A stretch of 64,000 bases of DNA. It comes from Subtercola vilae (GTDB taxonomy: Bacteria > Actinomycetota > Actinomycetes > Actinomycetales > Microbacteriaceae). The stretch is from NCBI RefSeq assembly GCF_004923255.1, contig NZ_QYRT01000011.1, forward strand, positions 1 to 64,000, in the 5' to 3' direction. A program made the position numbers and the translations under genes. Numbering within the stretch: position 1 is the first letter of the stretch; every line of letters begins with the position of its first letter. Under the pieces are notes generated by a model. It saw nothing but the letters and a program-made list of their open reading frames with translations. It did not search any database and was not told the DNA's origin. This document shows positions 32,568 to 40,992 of the stretch, one piece after another.

Positions 32568-33470
32568 ATGACTGACTCCTCCACCTCGTCTTCCGTCGGC
32601 AGCAATCGCGTCAAGCGCGGTCTCGCAGAAATGCTGAAGGGCGGTGTTATCATGGATGTGGTGAACGCCGATCAAGCCCGCATCGCCGAAGACGCCGGCG
32701 CGGTCGCCGTGATGGCGCTCGAGCGCGTTCCCGCCGACATCCGGTCACAGGGTGGGGTGGCACGCATGAGCGACCCCGACCTCATTGAGGGCATCCAGAA
32801 AGCCGTGTCGATTCCGGTCATGGCGAAGGCCCGCATCGGTCACTTCGTCGAGGCCCAGATTCTGCAGGCGCTCGACGTCGACTACATCGACGAGTCAGAG
32901 GTGCTGAGCCCTGCCGACTACGTCAACCACATCGACAAGTGGAACTACACGGTTCCGTTCGTCTGTGGTGCCACCAACCTCGGTGAGGCGCTTCGCCGCA
33001 TCAACGAGGGCGCAGCCATGATCCGCTCGAAGGGCGAGGCCGGCACCGGCGATGTGTCTGAGGCCACCAAGCACATCCGCAAGATCCTCGGCGAGATCCG
33101 GGCGCTCAGCGCGATGGCGCCCGACGAGCTCTACGTCGCGGCAAAAGAGCTGCAGGCGCCGTATGACGTGGTCGCAGAGATCGCCCAGACCGGCAAGCTC
33201 CCCGTTGTGCTGTTCACCGCCGGTGGCGTGGCCACCCCGGCCGATGCGGCCATGATGATGCAGCTCGGCGCCGACGGCGTGTTCGTCGGTTCGGGTGTCT
33301 TCAAGTCGGGCGACCCGGCAGCACGTGCGGCGGCCATCGTGAAGGCCACCACGTTCTACGATGACCCGAAGGTCATTGCCGAGGCGTCGCGCGGGCTCGG
33401 TGAGGCCATGGTCGGTATCAACGTCTCCGACCTGCCGGCTCCCCACCGCCTCTCCGAGCGTGGCTGGTAA
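32568..33470 (+). CDS. pdxS: Pyridoxal 5'-phosphate synthase, synthase subunit PdxS
   Basis: 300 residues, highly conserved PdxS barrel: [44 protein letters not shown] at the N terminus, [10 protein letters not shown] with the Schiff-base lysine K87, and [27 protein letters not shown]-like motif near the C terminus. It makes PLP from ribose 5-phosphate, glyceraldehyde 3-phosphate and ammonia. A TAGAAT stretch overlaps the HIT stop and an AGGA ribosome site precedes the ATG. PdxT follows with an 11-bp overlap. Confidence 0.97.
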   Translation: MTDSSTSSSVGSNRVKRGLAEMLKGGVIMDVVNADQARIAEDAGAVAVMALERVPADIRSQGGVARMSDPDLIEGIQKAVSIPVMAKARIGHFVEAQILQALDVDYIDESEVLSPADYVNHIDKWNYTVPFVCGATNLGEALRRINEGAAMIRSKGEAGTGDVSEATKHIRKILGEIRALSAMAPDELYVAAKELQAPYDVVAEIAQTGKLPVVLFTAGGVATPADAAMMMQLGADGVFVGSGVFKSGDPAARAAAIVKATTFYDDPKVIAEASRGLGEAMVGINVSDLPAPHRLSERGW

Positions 33471-34080
33471 CGCTTCACGCGGTGTTGGCCCGGTCGGTGT
33501 GCTGGCGCTCCAGGGCGACTTTCGGGAGCACGCCCGGGTTCTGAGCTCGTTCGGAGCCGACGTCATCACGGTGCGTCGGCCCTCCGAACTAGCCTTGGTC
33601 TCGGGGCTGGTCATCCCCGGCGGCGAATCGAGTGTCATCGACAAGCTCTCGCGTATGTTCGGGCTGGCCGAACCGCTGAAAGCCGCCATCGCTGCTGGCC
33701 TCCCGGTGTACGGCACCTGTGCCGGCCTCATCATGCTGGCCGACACTGTTCGTGATGCGATCGCCGGACAGCAGAGTTTCGGCGGCCTCGACATCGTCGT
33801 CAGACGCAACGCCTTCGGCAATCAGCGCGAATCGTTCGAGGTCGACCTCGATGTGCCCGAACTCGGCGACCCGGCCGTGCACGCCGTGTTCATCAGGGCT
33901 CCCGTTGTCGAAGAAGTGGGGGAGAGGGCATCCATTCTCGCCGCCCTCGACGACGGCCGGGTCATCGCGGTCGAACAGGGCAACCTGCTCGGCACGTCGT
34001 TTCACCCCGAGATGACCGACGACTACCGTTTTCACCGCCGTTTCTACAACCGCGTTCTCGCCACCGCATTTCACAGTTGA
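33460..34080 (+). CDS. pdxT: Pyridoxal 5'-phosphate synthase, glutaminase subunit PdxT
   Basis: 206 residues, triad-type glutamine amidotransferase: [12 protein letters not shown] near the N terminus, GGES near 54, the nucleophile in GTCAGLI near 87, and FHPE near 184. It releases ammonia for PdxS. The GTG at 33460 lies inside the end of pdxS (11-bp overlap), and the longer open frame upstream is a shadow of pdxS. Confidence 0.95.
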   Translation: MAGNASRGVGPVGVLALQGDFREHARVLSSFGADVITVRRPSELALVSGLVIPGGESSVIDKLSRMFGLAEPLKAAIAAGLPVYGTCAGLIMLADTVRDAIAGQQSFGGLDIVVRRNAFGNQRESFEVDLDVPELGDPAVHAVFIRAPVVEEVGERASILAALDDGRVIAVEQGNLLGTSFHPEMTDDYRFHRRFYNRVLATAFHS

Positions 34081-34146
34081 CCGTTTTCACTGCGGGCCGT
34101 GTTCCCAGTGTTTTAGACTGGGTGAGAATTTTTTAGGAGAACACCA

Positions 34147-34905
34147 ATGTCAGGTCATTCCAAATGGGCCACCACCAAACACCAGAAGGCTGTCACTGAC
34201 TCACGTCGTGCGAAGTCGTTTGCGAAGCTCATCAAGAACATCGAGGTCGCGGCAAAGCTCGGCGGCCCCGACCTCACGGGCAACCCCACCCTGGTCGACG
34301 CCATTCAGAAGGCGAAGAAGACCTCTGTTCCCAAAGACTTGATCGACCGTGCCGTCAAGCGCGGTGCGGGTGTGGGCGCCGACGCCGTCGACTACCAGAC
34401 CATCATCTACGAGGGCTACGCGGCCAACGGCGTCGCCATGCTCATCGAGTGCCTCACCGACAACAAGAACCGCGCGGCGGCCGACGTGCGTGCCATCGTC
34501 TCTCGCAACGGCGGCACCATGGGCGACCCGGGCAGCGTCGCGTACAACTTTCACCGCAAGGGTGTCATCAAAGTCGAGCACACCCCAACGCTCGCTGAAG
34601 ACGACGTGCTGATGGCCGTTCTCGACTCGGGCGCCGAAGAGGTCACCGACCACGGCGACTCGTTCGAGATCGTCACCGAGGTCTCAGACCTCGTTGCGAA
34701 CCGCACGGCGCTGCAGGCCGCCGGAATCGACTACGACTCCGCCGACATCGAGTTCGTGCCCGCCCTCAAGGTAGAGATCGACGCCGAGACGGCCCGCAAG
34801 GTATTCCGCCTCATCGATGCCCTCGAAGACAACGACGACGTGCAGAACATCTACAGCAACTTCGACCTGACTCCCGAGGTTCAGGCCGAGCTCGAGGCCG
34901 ACTAA
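34147..34905 (+). CDS. YebC/PmpR-family protein
   Basis: 252 residues with the canonical start [24 protein letters not shown] and later [10 protein letters not shown]-like segment (here [11 protein letters not shown]), [11 protein letters not shown] at the C terminus. The family consists of conserved three-domain proteins; in bacteria they act as DNA-binding regulators (PmpR) or in translation of proline-rich stretches (YebC2). Its place directly before ruvC is the usual bacterial order. AGGAGA lies 6-7 nt before the ATG. Confidence 0.93.
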   Translation: MSGHSKWATTKHQKAVTDSRRAKSFAKLIKNIEVAAKLGGPDLTGNPTLVDAIQKAKKTSVPKDLIDRAVKRGAGVGADAVDYQTIIYEGYAANGVAMLIECLTDNKNRAAADVRAIVSRNGGTMGDPGSVAYNFHRKGVIKVEHTPTLAEDDVLMAVLDSGAEEVTDHGDSFEIVTEVSDLVANRTALQAAGIDYDSADIEFVPALKVEIDAETARKVFRLIDALEDNDDVQNIYSNFDLTPEVQAELEAD

Positions 34906-34909
34906 CACC

Positions 34910-35065
34910 ATGGCGACGGGGGCGGGGATCGCGGTGGCAGGGTTCGCACTGGCACGTCCCGCACCGACGAGCTACGCGCCGACGCGGTTCGCAGCGGCAC
35001 GCTTCAAGCTGGCGGGGTTCGTGCTGGCGAGCTTCGCAGCGGCGCGGTGCACCGTGAGCACGTGA
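34910..35065 (+). CDS. Possible 51-aa pentapeptide-repeat-like protein
   Basis: An ATG 5 nt after the yebC stop opens 51 codons, ending in a TGA created by the 8-bp repeats before ruvC. Residues 10-49 fall into eight pentads with small residue (Ala/Thr) first and mostly Phe/Tyr third: AGFAL, ARPAP, TSYAP, TRFAA, ARFKL, AGFVL, ASFAA, ARCTV. This recalls pentapeptide-repeat proteins (central Leu/Phe, Ala two before), but it is too short for a full repeat helix and lacks Asp/Asn. No strong ribosome site. It may be a translated leader, a remnant, or a non-coding minisatellite. Confidence 0.3.
   Translation: MATGAGIAVAGFALARPAPTSYAPTRFAAARFKLAGFVLASFAAARCTVST
34937..35056. repeat. Eight degenerate 15-bp tandem repeats between yebC and ruvC
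   Basis: Eight consecutive 15-bp units start at 34937 and repeat every 15 bp to 35056, each with a pattern like GCR-NGS-TTC-GYR-CYS. The period is exact, only the bases drift. Confidence 0.8.
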
Positions 35066-35093
35066 GCACGTGAGCACGTGAGCACGTGAGCAC
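35054..35093. repeat. Five perfect 8-bp tandem repeats (gtgagcac) abutting the ruvC start
   Basis: Copies at 35054, 35062, 35070, 35078 and 35086 are identical; the next bases gtgagg are the ruvC start codon. Every unit contains GTG followed by a TGA three codons later in the same frame, so only the last GTG can start RuvC. Confidence 0.95.
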
Positions 35094-35723
35094 GTGAGGA
35101 TTCTCGGCATCGACCCCGGGCTGACCCGGTGCGGCGTGGGCATTGTCGATGTGTCGCACGACCGCCGGGCCACGCTCGTGCATGTCACGGTCATCCGCAC
35201 CCCCGCCGGTGAGCAGCACGAGAACCGTCTGCTCACCATTGGCAACGCCCTCGACCAGCTGCTCGATGAGTTCAAGCCGGCCCGCGTGGCTCTCGAGCGC
35301 GTGTTCGCCGACACCAACGTCAGCACCGTCATGGGCACAGCCCAGGTGAGCGGCATCGCCATGCTCGCTGCGGCCCGGCGTTCACTGCCGGTCGCTATGC
35401 ATACCCCCACCGAGGTCAAGGCGGCCGTGACCGGCTACGGCCAGGCCGACAAGAAGCAGGTCGGCACCATGGTGGCCAAGATTCTGGGCCTCGACGCCAT
35501 CCCGAAGCCGGCCGACGCCGCTGACGCCCTCGCGCTGGCCATCTGCCACGCCTGGCGAACCCCGCTCGGCGCCCTCGCCGGCCGCGGCACCGCCGATCTG
35601 CACGGGGGAGCCGCCTCGCGCGATCGCCCCACCGCAGCCCTCACCAACGCCCAGGCGGCGTGGCTCGCCGCCGAACAGGCCGCCAAGGCCGCCAGCCCCG
35701 AGCGGCGCGGCCTCCGCCGCTGA
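35094..35723 (+). CDS. ruvC: Crossover junction endodeoxyribonuclease RuvC
   Basis: 209 residues. It starts VRILGIDPGLTRCG with the first catalytic Asp at 7; ALERVFADTN supplies the Glu near 68, and DAADALALAICHAW near 140-152 carries the remaining acidic residues. RuvC resolves Holliday junctions with RuvAB. The C-terminal about 45 residues are an Ala-rich extension. The GTG start immediately follows five 8-bp repeats and lacks a normal Shine-Dalgarno sequence, but the family's N terminus leaves no other choice. ruvA follows after a 213-bp gap. Confidence 0.95.
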   Translation: MRILGIDPGLTRCGVGIVDVSHDRRATLVHVTVIRTPAGEQHENRLLTIGNALDQLLDEFKPARVALERVFADTNVSTVMGTAQVSGIAMLAAARRSLPVAMHTPTEVKAAVTGYGQADKKQVGTMVAKILGLDAIPKPADAADALALAICHAWRTPLGALAGRGTADLHGGAASRDRPTAALTNAQAAWLAAEQAAKAASPERRGLRR

Positions 35724-35796
35724 CCTCCCTCCTCGCCTCCTCGCCTCCTCGCCACCCTCGCCACCCTCCTTCCGCCCCTCCGCGCCGCTCGCGTTG

Positions 35797-35857
35797 GTTG
35801 AGGTACGGGTTTTGCTCGGCTGGGGGCGTCGAAAGTGTAGAAAGGCCGTACCTCAAC
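35797..35857. repeat. Inverted repeat (gttgaggtacgg / ccgtacctcaac) between ruvC and ruvA
   Basis: Perfect 12-bp arms at 35797-35808 and 35846-35857 are separated by 37 bp. The element fills most of the ruvC-ruvA gap and resembles a REP-like hairpin element; the rest of the gap (35724-35796) is C-rich low-complexity sequence. Confidence 0.75.
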
Positions 35858-35936
35858 GTGAGCATTGGAGAGCTGAGGAAGGCGGCGCGCCGAGGGAGGG
35901 GCGTTCGAACAGGTGTACGAGTAATACAGTGGTGGG

Positions 35937-36563
35937 ATGATAGCGAGTCTGCGCGGAACAGTGCTGGGAGTGGTCGGCACAGGGGCCGTGATCGAGGTCG
36001 GCGGCGTGGGGTATGCCGTGCAACTGACGCCTCCGCACGCCCTCTCGCTGCGCGTCGGCGTGGAGGCGTTCGTGCTGACGAATCTCATCGTGCGCGAAGA
36101 CGCGCTGTCGCTGTTCGGGTTCGTCGATACCGAATCGCTCGAGATCTTTGCGCTGCTGGTCGGCGTCACCGGCGTCGGTCCGAAGTCGGCGATGGGCGTG
36201 CTCGCCGAGCTCAGTGCAGCCGAGATTGCCCGCGCCGTGAACACTGACGACGACGCCGTGTTCCGGCGGGTGTCTGGCATCGGCCCGAAGACCGCGAAGC
36301 TCATCGTGCTGTCGCTCGCGGGCAAGGTCGCTGCGTTCGGCGCCGGGCACGCAGGCCGGCCCTCGTTCGCCGCGGCGCCGTCGGTGCGCGATGACGTACT
36401 GGTGGCACTGGTGGGTCTCGGCTGGAACGAACGCAGTGCATCCGACGCCCTCGACGCCGTTCTCGGGGCGGCCAGCGACACCGATCAGCAGAGTGTGCAG
36501 GTGCTGCTGCGACGCTCGCTCACCGAACTCGGCCCGCGTCAGAGCTCGGCGGGCCCCCGATGA
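35937..36563 (+). CDS. ruvA: Holliday junction helicase subunit RuvA
   Basis: 208 residues. Domain I ([30 protein letters not shown]), two helix-hairpin-helix motifs ([28 protein letters not shown]) and the C-terminal domain III ([17 protein letters not shown]) are present. It binds the four-way junction and loads RuvB. The ATG is preceded by a GGTGGG at short spacing. It overlaps ruvB as ATGA. Confidence 0.95.
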   Translation: MIASLRGTVLGVVGTGAVIEVGGVGYAVQLTPPHALSLRVGVEAFVLTNLIVREDALSLFGFVDTESLEIFALLVGVTGVGPKSAMGVLAELSAAEIARAVNTDDDAVFRRVSGIGPKTAKLIVLSLAGKVAAFGAGHAGRPSFAAAPSVRDDVLVALVGLGWNERSASDALDAVLGAASDTDQQSVQVLLRRSLTELGPRQSSAGPR

Positions 36564-37585
36564 GCGACGAACTGCTGCAGCCCGAGATGATGGGCACTGA
36601 GGCCGAGATCGCCTTCGAGGGCGCCCTTCGCCCGAAGAGCCTCGCCGAGTTCGTGGGGCAACAGCGGGTTCGTGGGCAGCTTCAATTGCTGCTGGATGCC
36701 GCGACCATCCAGAACCGTACTCCCGACCACATTCTGCTCGCCGGGCCTCCAGGGCTTGGCAAGACCACGCTCGCGATGATCGTCGCGCACGAAAGCGGTC
36801 GCCCCCTGCGCATGTCGAGCGGACCAGCCATTCAGCATGCCGGCGACCTTGCCGCAGTGCTGTCGTCGCTCGTGCCGGGTGAGGTGCTGTTCGTCGACGA
36901 GATCCACCGCATGGCGCGATCGGCCGAAGAGCTGCTGTACCTTGCGATGGAAGACTTCCGCATCGACATCATGGTGGGCAAGGGGGCGGGTGCGACGTCG
37001 ATTCCGCTCGACCTCGCGCCGTTCACCCTGGTGGGGGCAACCACTCGCTCCGGCCTCCTGCCGAACCCACTTCGTGACCGATTCGGGTTCACCGCGCACC
37101 TCGAGTTCTACGACCCAGAAGAGCTGGTGCACGTGCTCCGCCGGGCCGCAGTGATGCTCGAGCTGAGTATTGAGGAGTCGGCGCTGATCGAGATCGCGGG
37201 GCGTTCACGGGGAACACCGCGTATCGCCAACCGGCTGCTGCGTCGTGTGCGCGACTACGCCCTCGTGCACGGGGGAGCAGCGAGTCGAGATGTGGTGCGG
37301 GCGGCGCTCGAACTGTACGACGTCGACGAGCGGGGGCTAGACCGGCTCGACCGTGCGGTCATGCAGATTCTGCTCACTCGCTTCAACGGAGGGCCGGTGG
37401 GGCTCAACACACTCGCCGTGTCGGTGGGTGAAGAGTCGGAGACGATCGAGTCGGTCGTCGAACCTTTTCTGGTGCGCATCGGTCTCATCATTCGCACCCC
37501 CCGAGGGCGGGTGGCGACCCGAGCCGGCTGGCAGCACCTCGGCATGAGCCCGCAGAACGAGACGCTCTTCGGAGATGAACTATAA
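36560..37585 (+). CDS. ruvB: Holliday junction branch-migration ATPase RuvB
   Basis: 341 residues. Walker [10 protein letters not shown] near 64, Walker B VDEIHR near 114, sensor 1 GATTRSG near 161, and the arginine-finger/winged-helix region ([33 protein letters not shown]). It drives branch migration with RuvA and is translationally coupled to it. Confidence 0.96.
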   Translation: MSDELLQPEMMGTEAEIAFEGALRPKSLAEFVGQQRVRGQLQLLLDAATIQNRTPDHILLAGPPGLGKTTLAMIVAHESGRPLRMSSGPAIQHAGDLAAVLSSLVPGEVLFVDEIHRMARSAEELLYLAMEDFRIDIMVGKGAGATSIPLDLAPFTLVGATTRSGLLPNPLRDRFGFTAHLEFYDPEELVHVLRRAAVMLELSIEESALIEIAGRSRGTPRIANRLLRRVRDYALVHGGAASRDVVRAALELYDVDERGLDRLDRAVMQILLTRFNGGPVGLNTLAVSVGEESETIESVVEPFLVRIGLIIRTPRGRVATRAGWQHLGMSPQNETLFGDEL

Positions 37586-37663
37586 TTCAAGCTGGCGCTC
37601 AGCCCCGATCAGTACACTAGGGCCGTCATCTCCCCCCAAAACTTTGGAAGGCTCTCACCCGCA

Positions 37664-38101
37664 ATGGATCCGTTAACCCTCGTCATGCTGGCCGTTCTGG
37701 CCGTCCTCATCATCTTCATGGTGCGCAACAGCCGCAAGCGCAAGCGCGAGACAGAAGAGCTGTCGCAGAAGATCACCGAAGGCGCCTACGTCATGACCAA
37801 CTTCGGCGTGTACGGCACCATTCTGACGATCGACGTCGAGAACAACCAGATTCTGCTCGAGACCACCCCCGGCACCGTGCTCAAGGTGCACCGCCAGACG
37901 GTGACCCGTGTTGTTCCCACCGAAGAGGCTGTCTCCATCGACGAGCCCGCGATGATCGACGACGGCACCGAGCCCGAGTTCGGTGAGCGCATCCACGAGG
38001 CACGCGTGAGCGACACGAAGGCAGAATCGGGTACGGTACTCAACGGTGTTCCGCTCGATGAGAACGGCAAACCCCGCACCGACCACAAGTCGGCCGAGTA
38101 G
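37664..38101 (+). CDS. yajC: Sec translocon accessory protein YajC
   Basis: 145 residues. One N-terminal transmembrane helix (LTLVMLAVLAVLIIFMV) is followed by RNSRKRKRETEELSQKITEGAYVMTNFGVYGTI, the YajC signature with its SH3-like domain. The last about 40 residues are an acidic extension. YajC associates with SecDF. ATG with GGAAGG upstream (near 37648). Confidence 0.9.
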   Translation: MDPLTLVMLAVLAVLIIFMVRNSRKRKRETEELSQKITEGAYVMTNFGVYGTILTIDVENNQILLETTPGTVLKVHRQTVTRVVPTEEAVSIDEPAMIDDGTEPEFGERIHEARVSDTKAESGTVLNGVPLDENGKPRTDHKSAE

Positions 38102-38192
38102 TTCCACGTACCCTTCGCGGCGCCGCGGCACACCTCTGCCCTTCGGGGGCAGTACTGTGTCACGGGGTCGTTAAAGAAAGCTGAGTTCGCAG

Positions 38193-39929
38193 GTGGCAAA
38201 ATCAACCGCCGTCAAGAGAGCCAGACGCACGCTCGTCTGGCTCCTTGTCATCTTCATCGCCCTCGCCGGCGTCAATGCTGCAGGGGCACTGTGGGGCGGT
38301 GGTTCGTGGGCTCCGAAGCTCGCTCTCGACCTCGAGGGTGGCACCGAGATCATCCTCGCGCCGAAGCTCGCCAGCGGCGAGACAGTGTCAGACCAGCAGG
38401 TGTCACAGGCGGTGTCGATCATCCGGCAGCGTGTCGACGCGAGTGGAGTGTCTGAGGCGCAGATCTCCACACAGGGTGGCCAGAACATCGTCGTGTCGAT
38501 CCCGGGAACGCCCGACGACGCCACGTTGCAGCGCATCGAAGCGTCTGCGAAGCTCGATTTTCGCGCGGTGCTCGTCTCCGACACTGCAACGGTGCCGACC
38601 ACGACGCCCACTGCCGGCCTCGACAGCACCCCTACGGCATCGCCGACGAATGCCAGCGACCTCGCGTGGGTGACCCCGGCGCTCGAAGACCAGTTCCTGA
38701 ACATCGACTGCAGCTCAACCGCGGCCACCGATGCGGGCCAGGCTCCAGCGGCCCAGCCTCTGGTCGCCTGTGGTGCCGACGGCGCAAAGTACATCCTCGG
38801 CCCGGTCGAGGTGGCGGGTGACACCATCAGCAATGCCACGAGCGGCGTCGCGACAACGAGCTCCGGCTCGTCGACCGGCCAGTTCGTCGTGAACATCTTC
38901 TTCAATGACAAAGGCACCAGCGCCTTCGCCGCCGTGACCACCCGCCTATCGGGTCTCACCGGCGCTCAGAACCAGTTCGCCATCGTGCTCGACGGCAAGG
39001 TCATCTCTGCTCCGCGCACGCTCGCCGTCATCACCAACGGCGAACCTCAGATCTCGGGCAACTTCGACGCCAACAGCTCGAAGACCCTGGCCGACCAGCT
39101 GAAGTTCGGTGCCCTGCCCATCAGCTTCACGGTGCAGAGCCAGAACACCATCTCGGCCACACTCGGTTCGACCCAGCTGCTCAGCGGCCTCATCGCCGGG
39201 CTCATCGGGCTCATCCTCGTGGTTCTCTATTCGATCGCCCAGTACCGCGTGCTGGGTGCTGTGACCATCGCCTCACTGGTGGTGGCAGGAACGCTGACCT
39301 TCCTGGTCGTCGATATTCTCTCGTGGCGAGCCGGATACAGGTTGTCGCTCGCCGGGGTGGCCGGTCTCATCGTGGCCATCGGTATCACAGCCGACTCATT
39401 CATCGTGTACTTCGAACGAATACGTGACGAGCTGCGTGACGGCCGAGGGCTCGAGTCATCGGTTCAGGCCGGGTGGAAGCGGGCCATCCGCACCATCTTC
39501 GCCTCGGACCTCATCAACCTGATGGCCGCAGTTGTGCTCTACATCGTCGCGGTGGGCAGCGTGAAGGGCTTCGCCCTCACTCTCGGCCTCACCACGATCA
39601 TCGACCTCGTCGTCGTGATGATGTTCACGCATCCGATCATGACGTTGCTCGCCGAGCTTCCCTACTTCAGAGACGGTCACAAGACGAGCGGGCTCGACCC
39701 GAGACAGCTCGGTGCTGTCTACCGTGGCCGTGCACAGTTCAAGACGCCTGCATCGAACACACCCCGCGGCAAGCAGGAGTCTGCAAGCCGCGAGGCAGCC
39801 CGTCGCCAGACCATCGCCGAGCGCAAGGCGGCCGGTTCGTCAACACTCGTGATCGATGCTCCGGCAGCAGACACGAACAGCACAGACACCAACAGCGCCG
39901 ATGCGAAGAACAAGGGAAAGAAGTCCTGA
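38193..39929 (+). CDS. secD: Protein translocase subunit SecD
   Basis: 578 residues. The N-terminal helix TLVWLLVIFIALAGVNAAGALW is followed by LALDLEGGTEIIL (D1), a large extracytoplasmic domain, and a C-terminal helix bundle with ITADSFIVYFERIRDELRDG, the RND-type motif carrying the proton-path Asp. Together with SecF it uses the proton gradient to pull preproteins out of SecYEG. The loop at 145-165 is an actinobacterial low-complexity insertion, and the tail after 510 is basic and disordered. The GTG start has only a weak ribosome site. It overlaps secF as TGATG. Confidence 0.94.
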   Translation: MAKSTAVKRARRTLVWLLVIFIALAGVNAAGALWGGGSWAPKLALDLEGGTEIILAPKLASGETVSDQQVSQAVSIIRQRVDASGVSEAQISTQGGQNIVVSIPGTPDDATLQRIEASAKLDFRAVLVSDTATVPTTTPTAGLDSTPTASPTNASDLAWVTPALEDQFLNIDCSSTAATDAGQAPAAQPLVACGADGAKYILGPVEVAGDTISNATSGVATTSSGSSTGQFVVNIFFNDKGTSAFAAVTTRLSGLTGAQNQFAIVLDGKVISAPRTLAVITNGEPQISGNFDANSSKTLADQLKFGALPISFTVQSQNTISATLGSTQLLSGLIAGLIGLILVVLYSIAQYRVLGAVTIASLVVAGTLTFLVVDILSWRAGYRLSLAGVAGLIVAIGITADSFIVYFERIRDELRDGRGLESSVQAGWKRAIRTIFASDLINLMAAVVLYIVAVGSVKGFALTLGLTTIIDLVVVMMFTHPIMTLLAELPYFRDGHKTSGLDPRQLGAVYRGRAQFKTPASNTPRGKQESASREAARRQTIAERKAAGSSTLVIDAPAADTNSTDTNSADAKNKGKKS

Positions 39930-40942
39930 TGGCCAAGTTCAGCGATTTGGGCAACGACCTCTACACCGGCAAGCGTTCGTTCAACATCATCGGGCGGCGC
40001 AAGCTCTGGTACGCCATCGCGGGTGCGCTCATTCTGATCTCGATCGTCGGGCCGTTCCTTCGGGGCGGGTTCGTCTTCGGTATCGAGTTTCGCGGTGGCT
40101 CGCAGTTCTCCATCTCGCAGGTCTCCGACACCAACCAGCAGGTCGGAATCGATGCGGTCAAGTCAGTCGACCCCGGTGTCGTACCTCTCGTCACGACACT
40201 GGGCGCGAGCGGAATTCGAATCCAGACCGATCAGCTCAACGACGCCGAACAGGGCAAGGTTCGCGACGCCGTGGCCGCGGCCTACAAGGTGCAGCCGTCT
40301 GACGTCACGATCAACTTCATCGGGCCGACCTGGGGCGCCGATATCACCGGTCAGGCCATCCGCGGTCTGTTGATCTTCATCGCTCTCGCGGCCATCTTCA
40401 TGGCCATCTACTTCCGTACCTGGAAGATAGCGCTGTCGGCGATGATTGCTCTGCTGCACGACCTCGTCATCACAGCGGGCATCTACGGCATCACCGGTTT
40501 TGAGATCACCCCTGCAGCGGTCATCGGCTTTCTCACGATTCTCGGCTATTCGCTCTACGACACGGTGGTGGTGTTCGACAAGATCCGCGAGAACACCACG
40601 GAGATGGGCGAAAAACCAACCCGTACCTTCAGCGAGACAGTGAACCTGGCGGTGAACCAGACCCTCGTTCGTTCGATCAACACGTCGGTGGTGGCCATGC
40701 TGCCCGTCGCCTCGATTCTCGTGATCGGCGCGTTTGTGCTCGGGGCGGGAACCCTCCGCGACATCTCACTGGCTCTGCTCATCGGCATCTTTGTAGGCAC
40801 GTACTCGACGATTTTCATCGCCTCGCCCATCTACGCTCAGCTGCGTGACCGCGAACCGAAGATCAGAAAGATCAACCAGAGGGTCATCGCGCAACGCACA
40901 CAACGGGCCGAGCAGGTTGAGAGCGAGAGCATTTCGGCGTGA
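39929..40942 (+). CDS. secF: Protein translocase subunit SecF
   Basis: 337 residues. AKFSDLGNDLYTGKRSFNIIGRRKLWY precedes the first helix; FGIEFRGGSQF follows, then five C-terminal helices with GYSLYDTVVVFDKIREN (RND-type signature) and INTSVVAMLPVASIL. It is the partner of SecD. The ATG shares a base with the secD stop; a much longer open frame upstream is a shadow. Confidence 0.94.
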   Translation: MAKFSDLGNDLYTGKRSFNIIGRRKLWYAIAGALILISIVGPFLRGGFVFGIEFRGGSQFSISQVSDTNQQVGIDAVKSVDPGVVPLVTTLGASGIRIQTDQLNDAEQGKVRDAVAAAYKVQPSDVTINFIGPTWGADITGQAIRGLLIFIALAAIFMAIYFRTWKIALSAMIALLHDLVITAGIYGITGFEITPAAVIGFLTILGYSLYDTVVVFDKIRENTTEMGEKPTRTFSETVNLAVNQTLVRSINTSVVAMLPVASILVIGAFVLGAGTLRDISLALLIGIFVGTYSTIFIASPIYAQLRDREPKIRKINQRVIAQRTQRAEQVESESISA

Positions 40943-40992
40943 GGTTCACGGGGCGTCTCCGGGCGAGCGATAATTAGACCGGAGGCGATGAC

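Noticed and set aside
38135-38155. Terminator between yajC and secD
   Set aside because: A ctgccc-ttcg-ggggcag hairpin is present but no T run follows, and the operon order argues for read-through.
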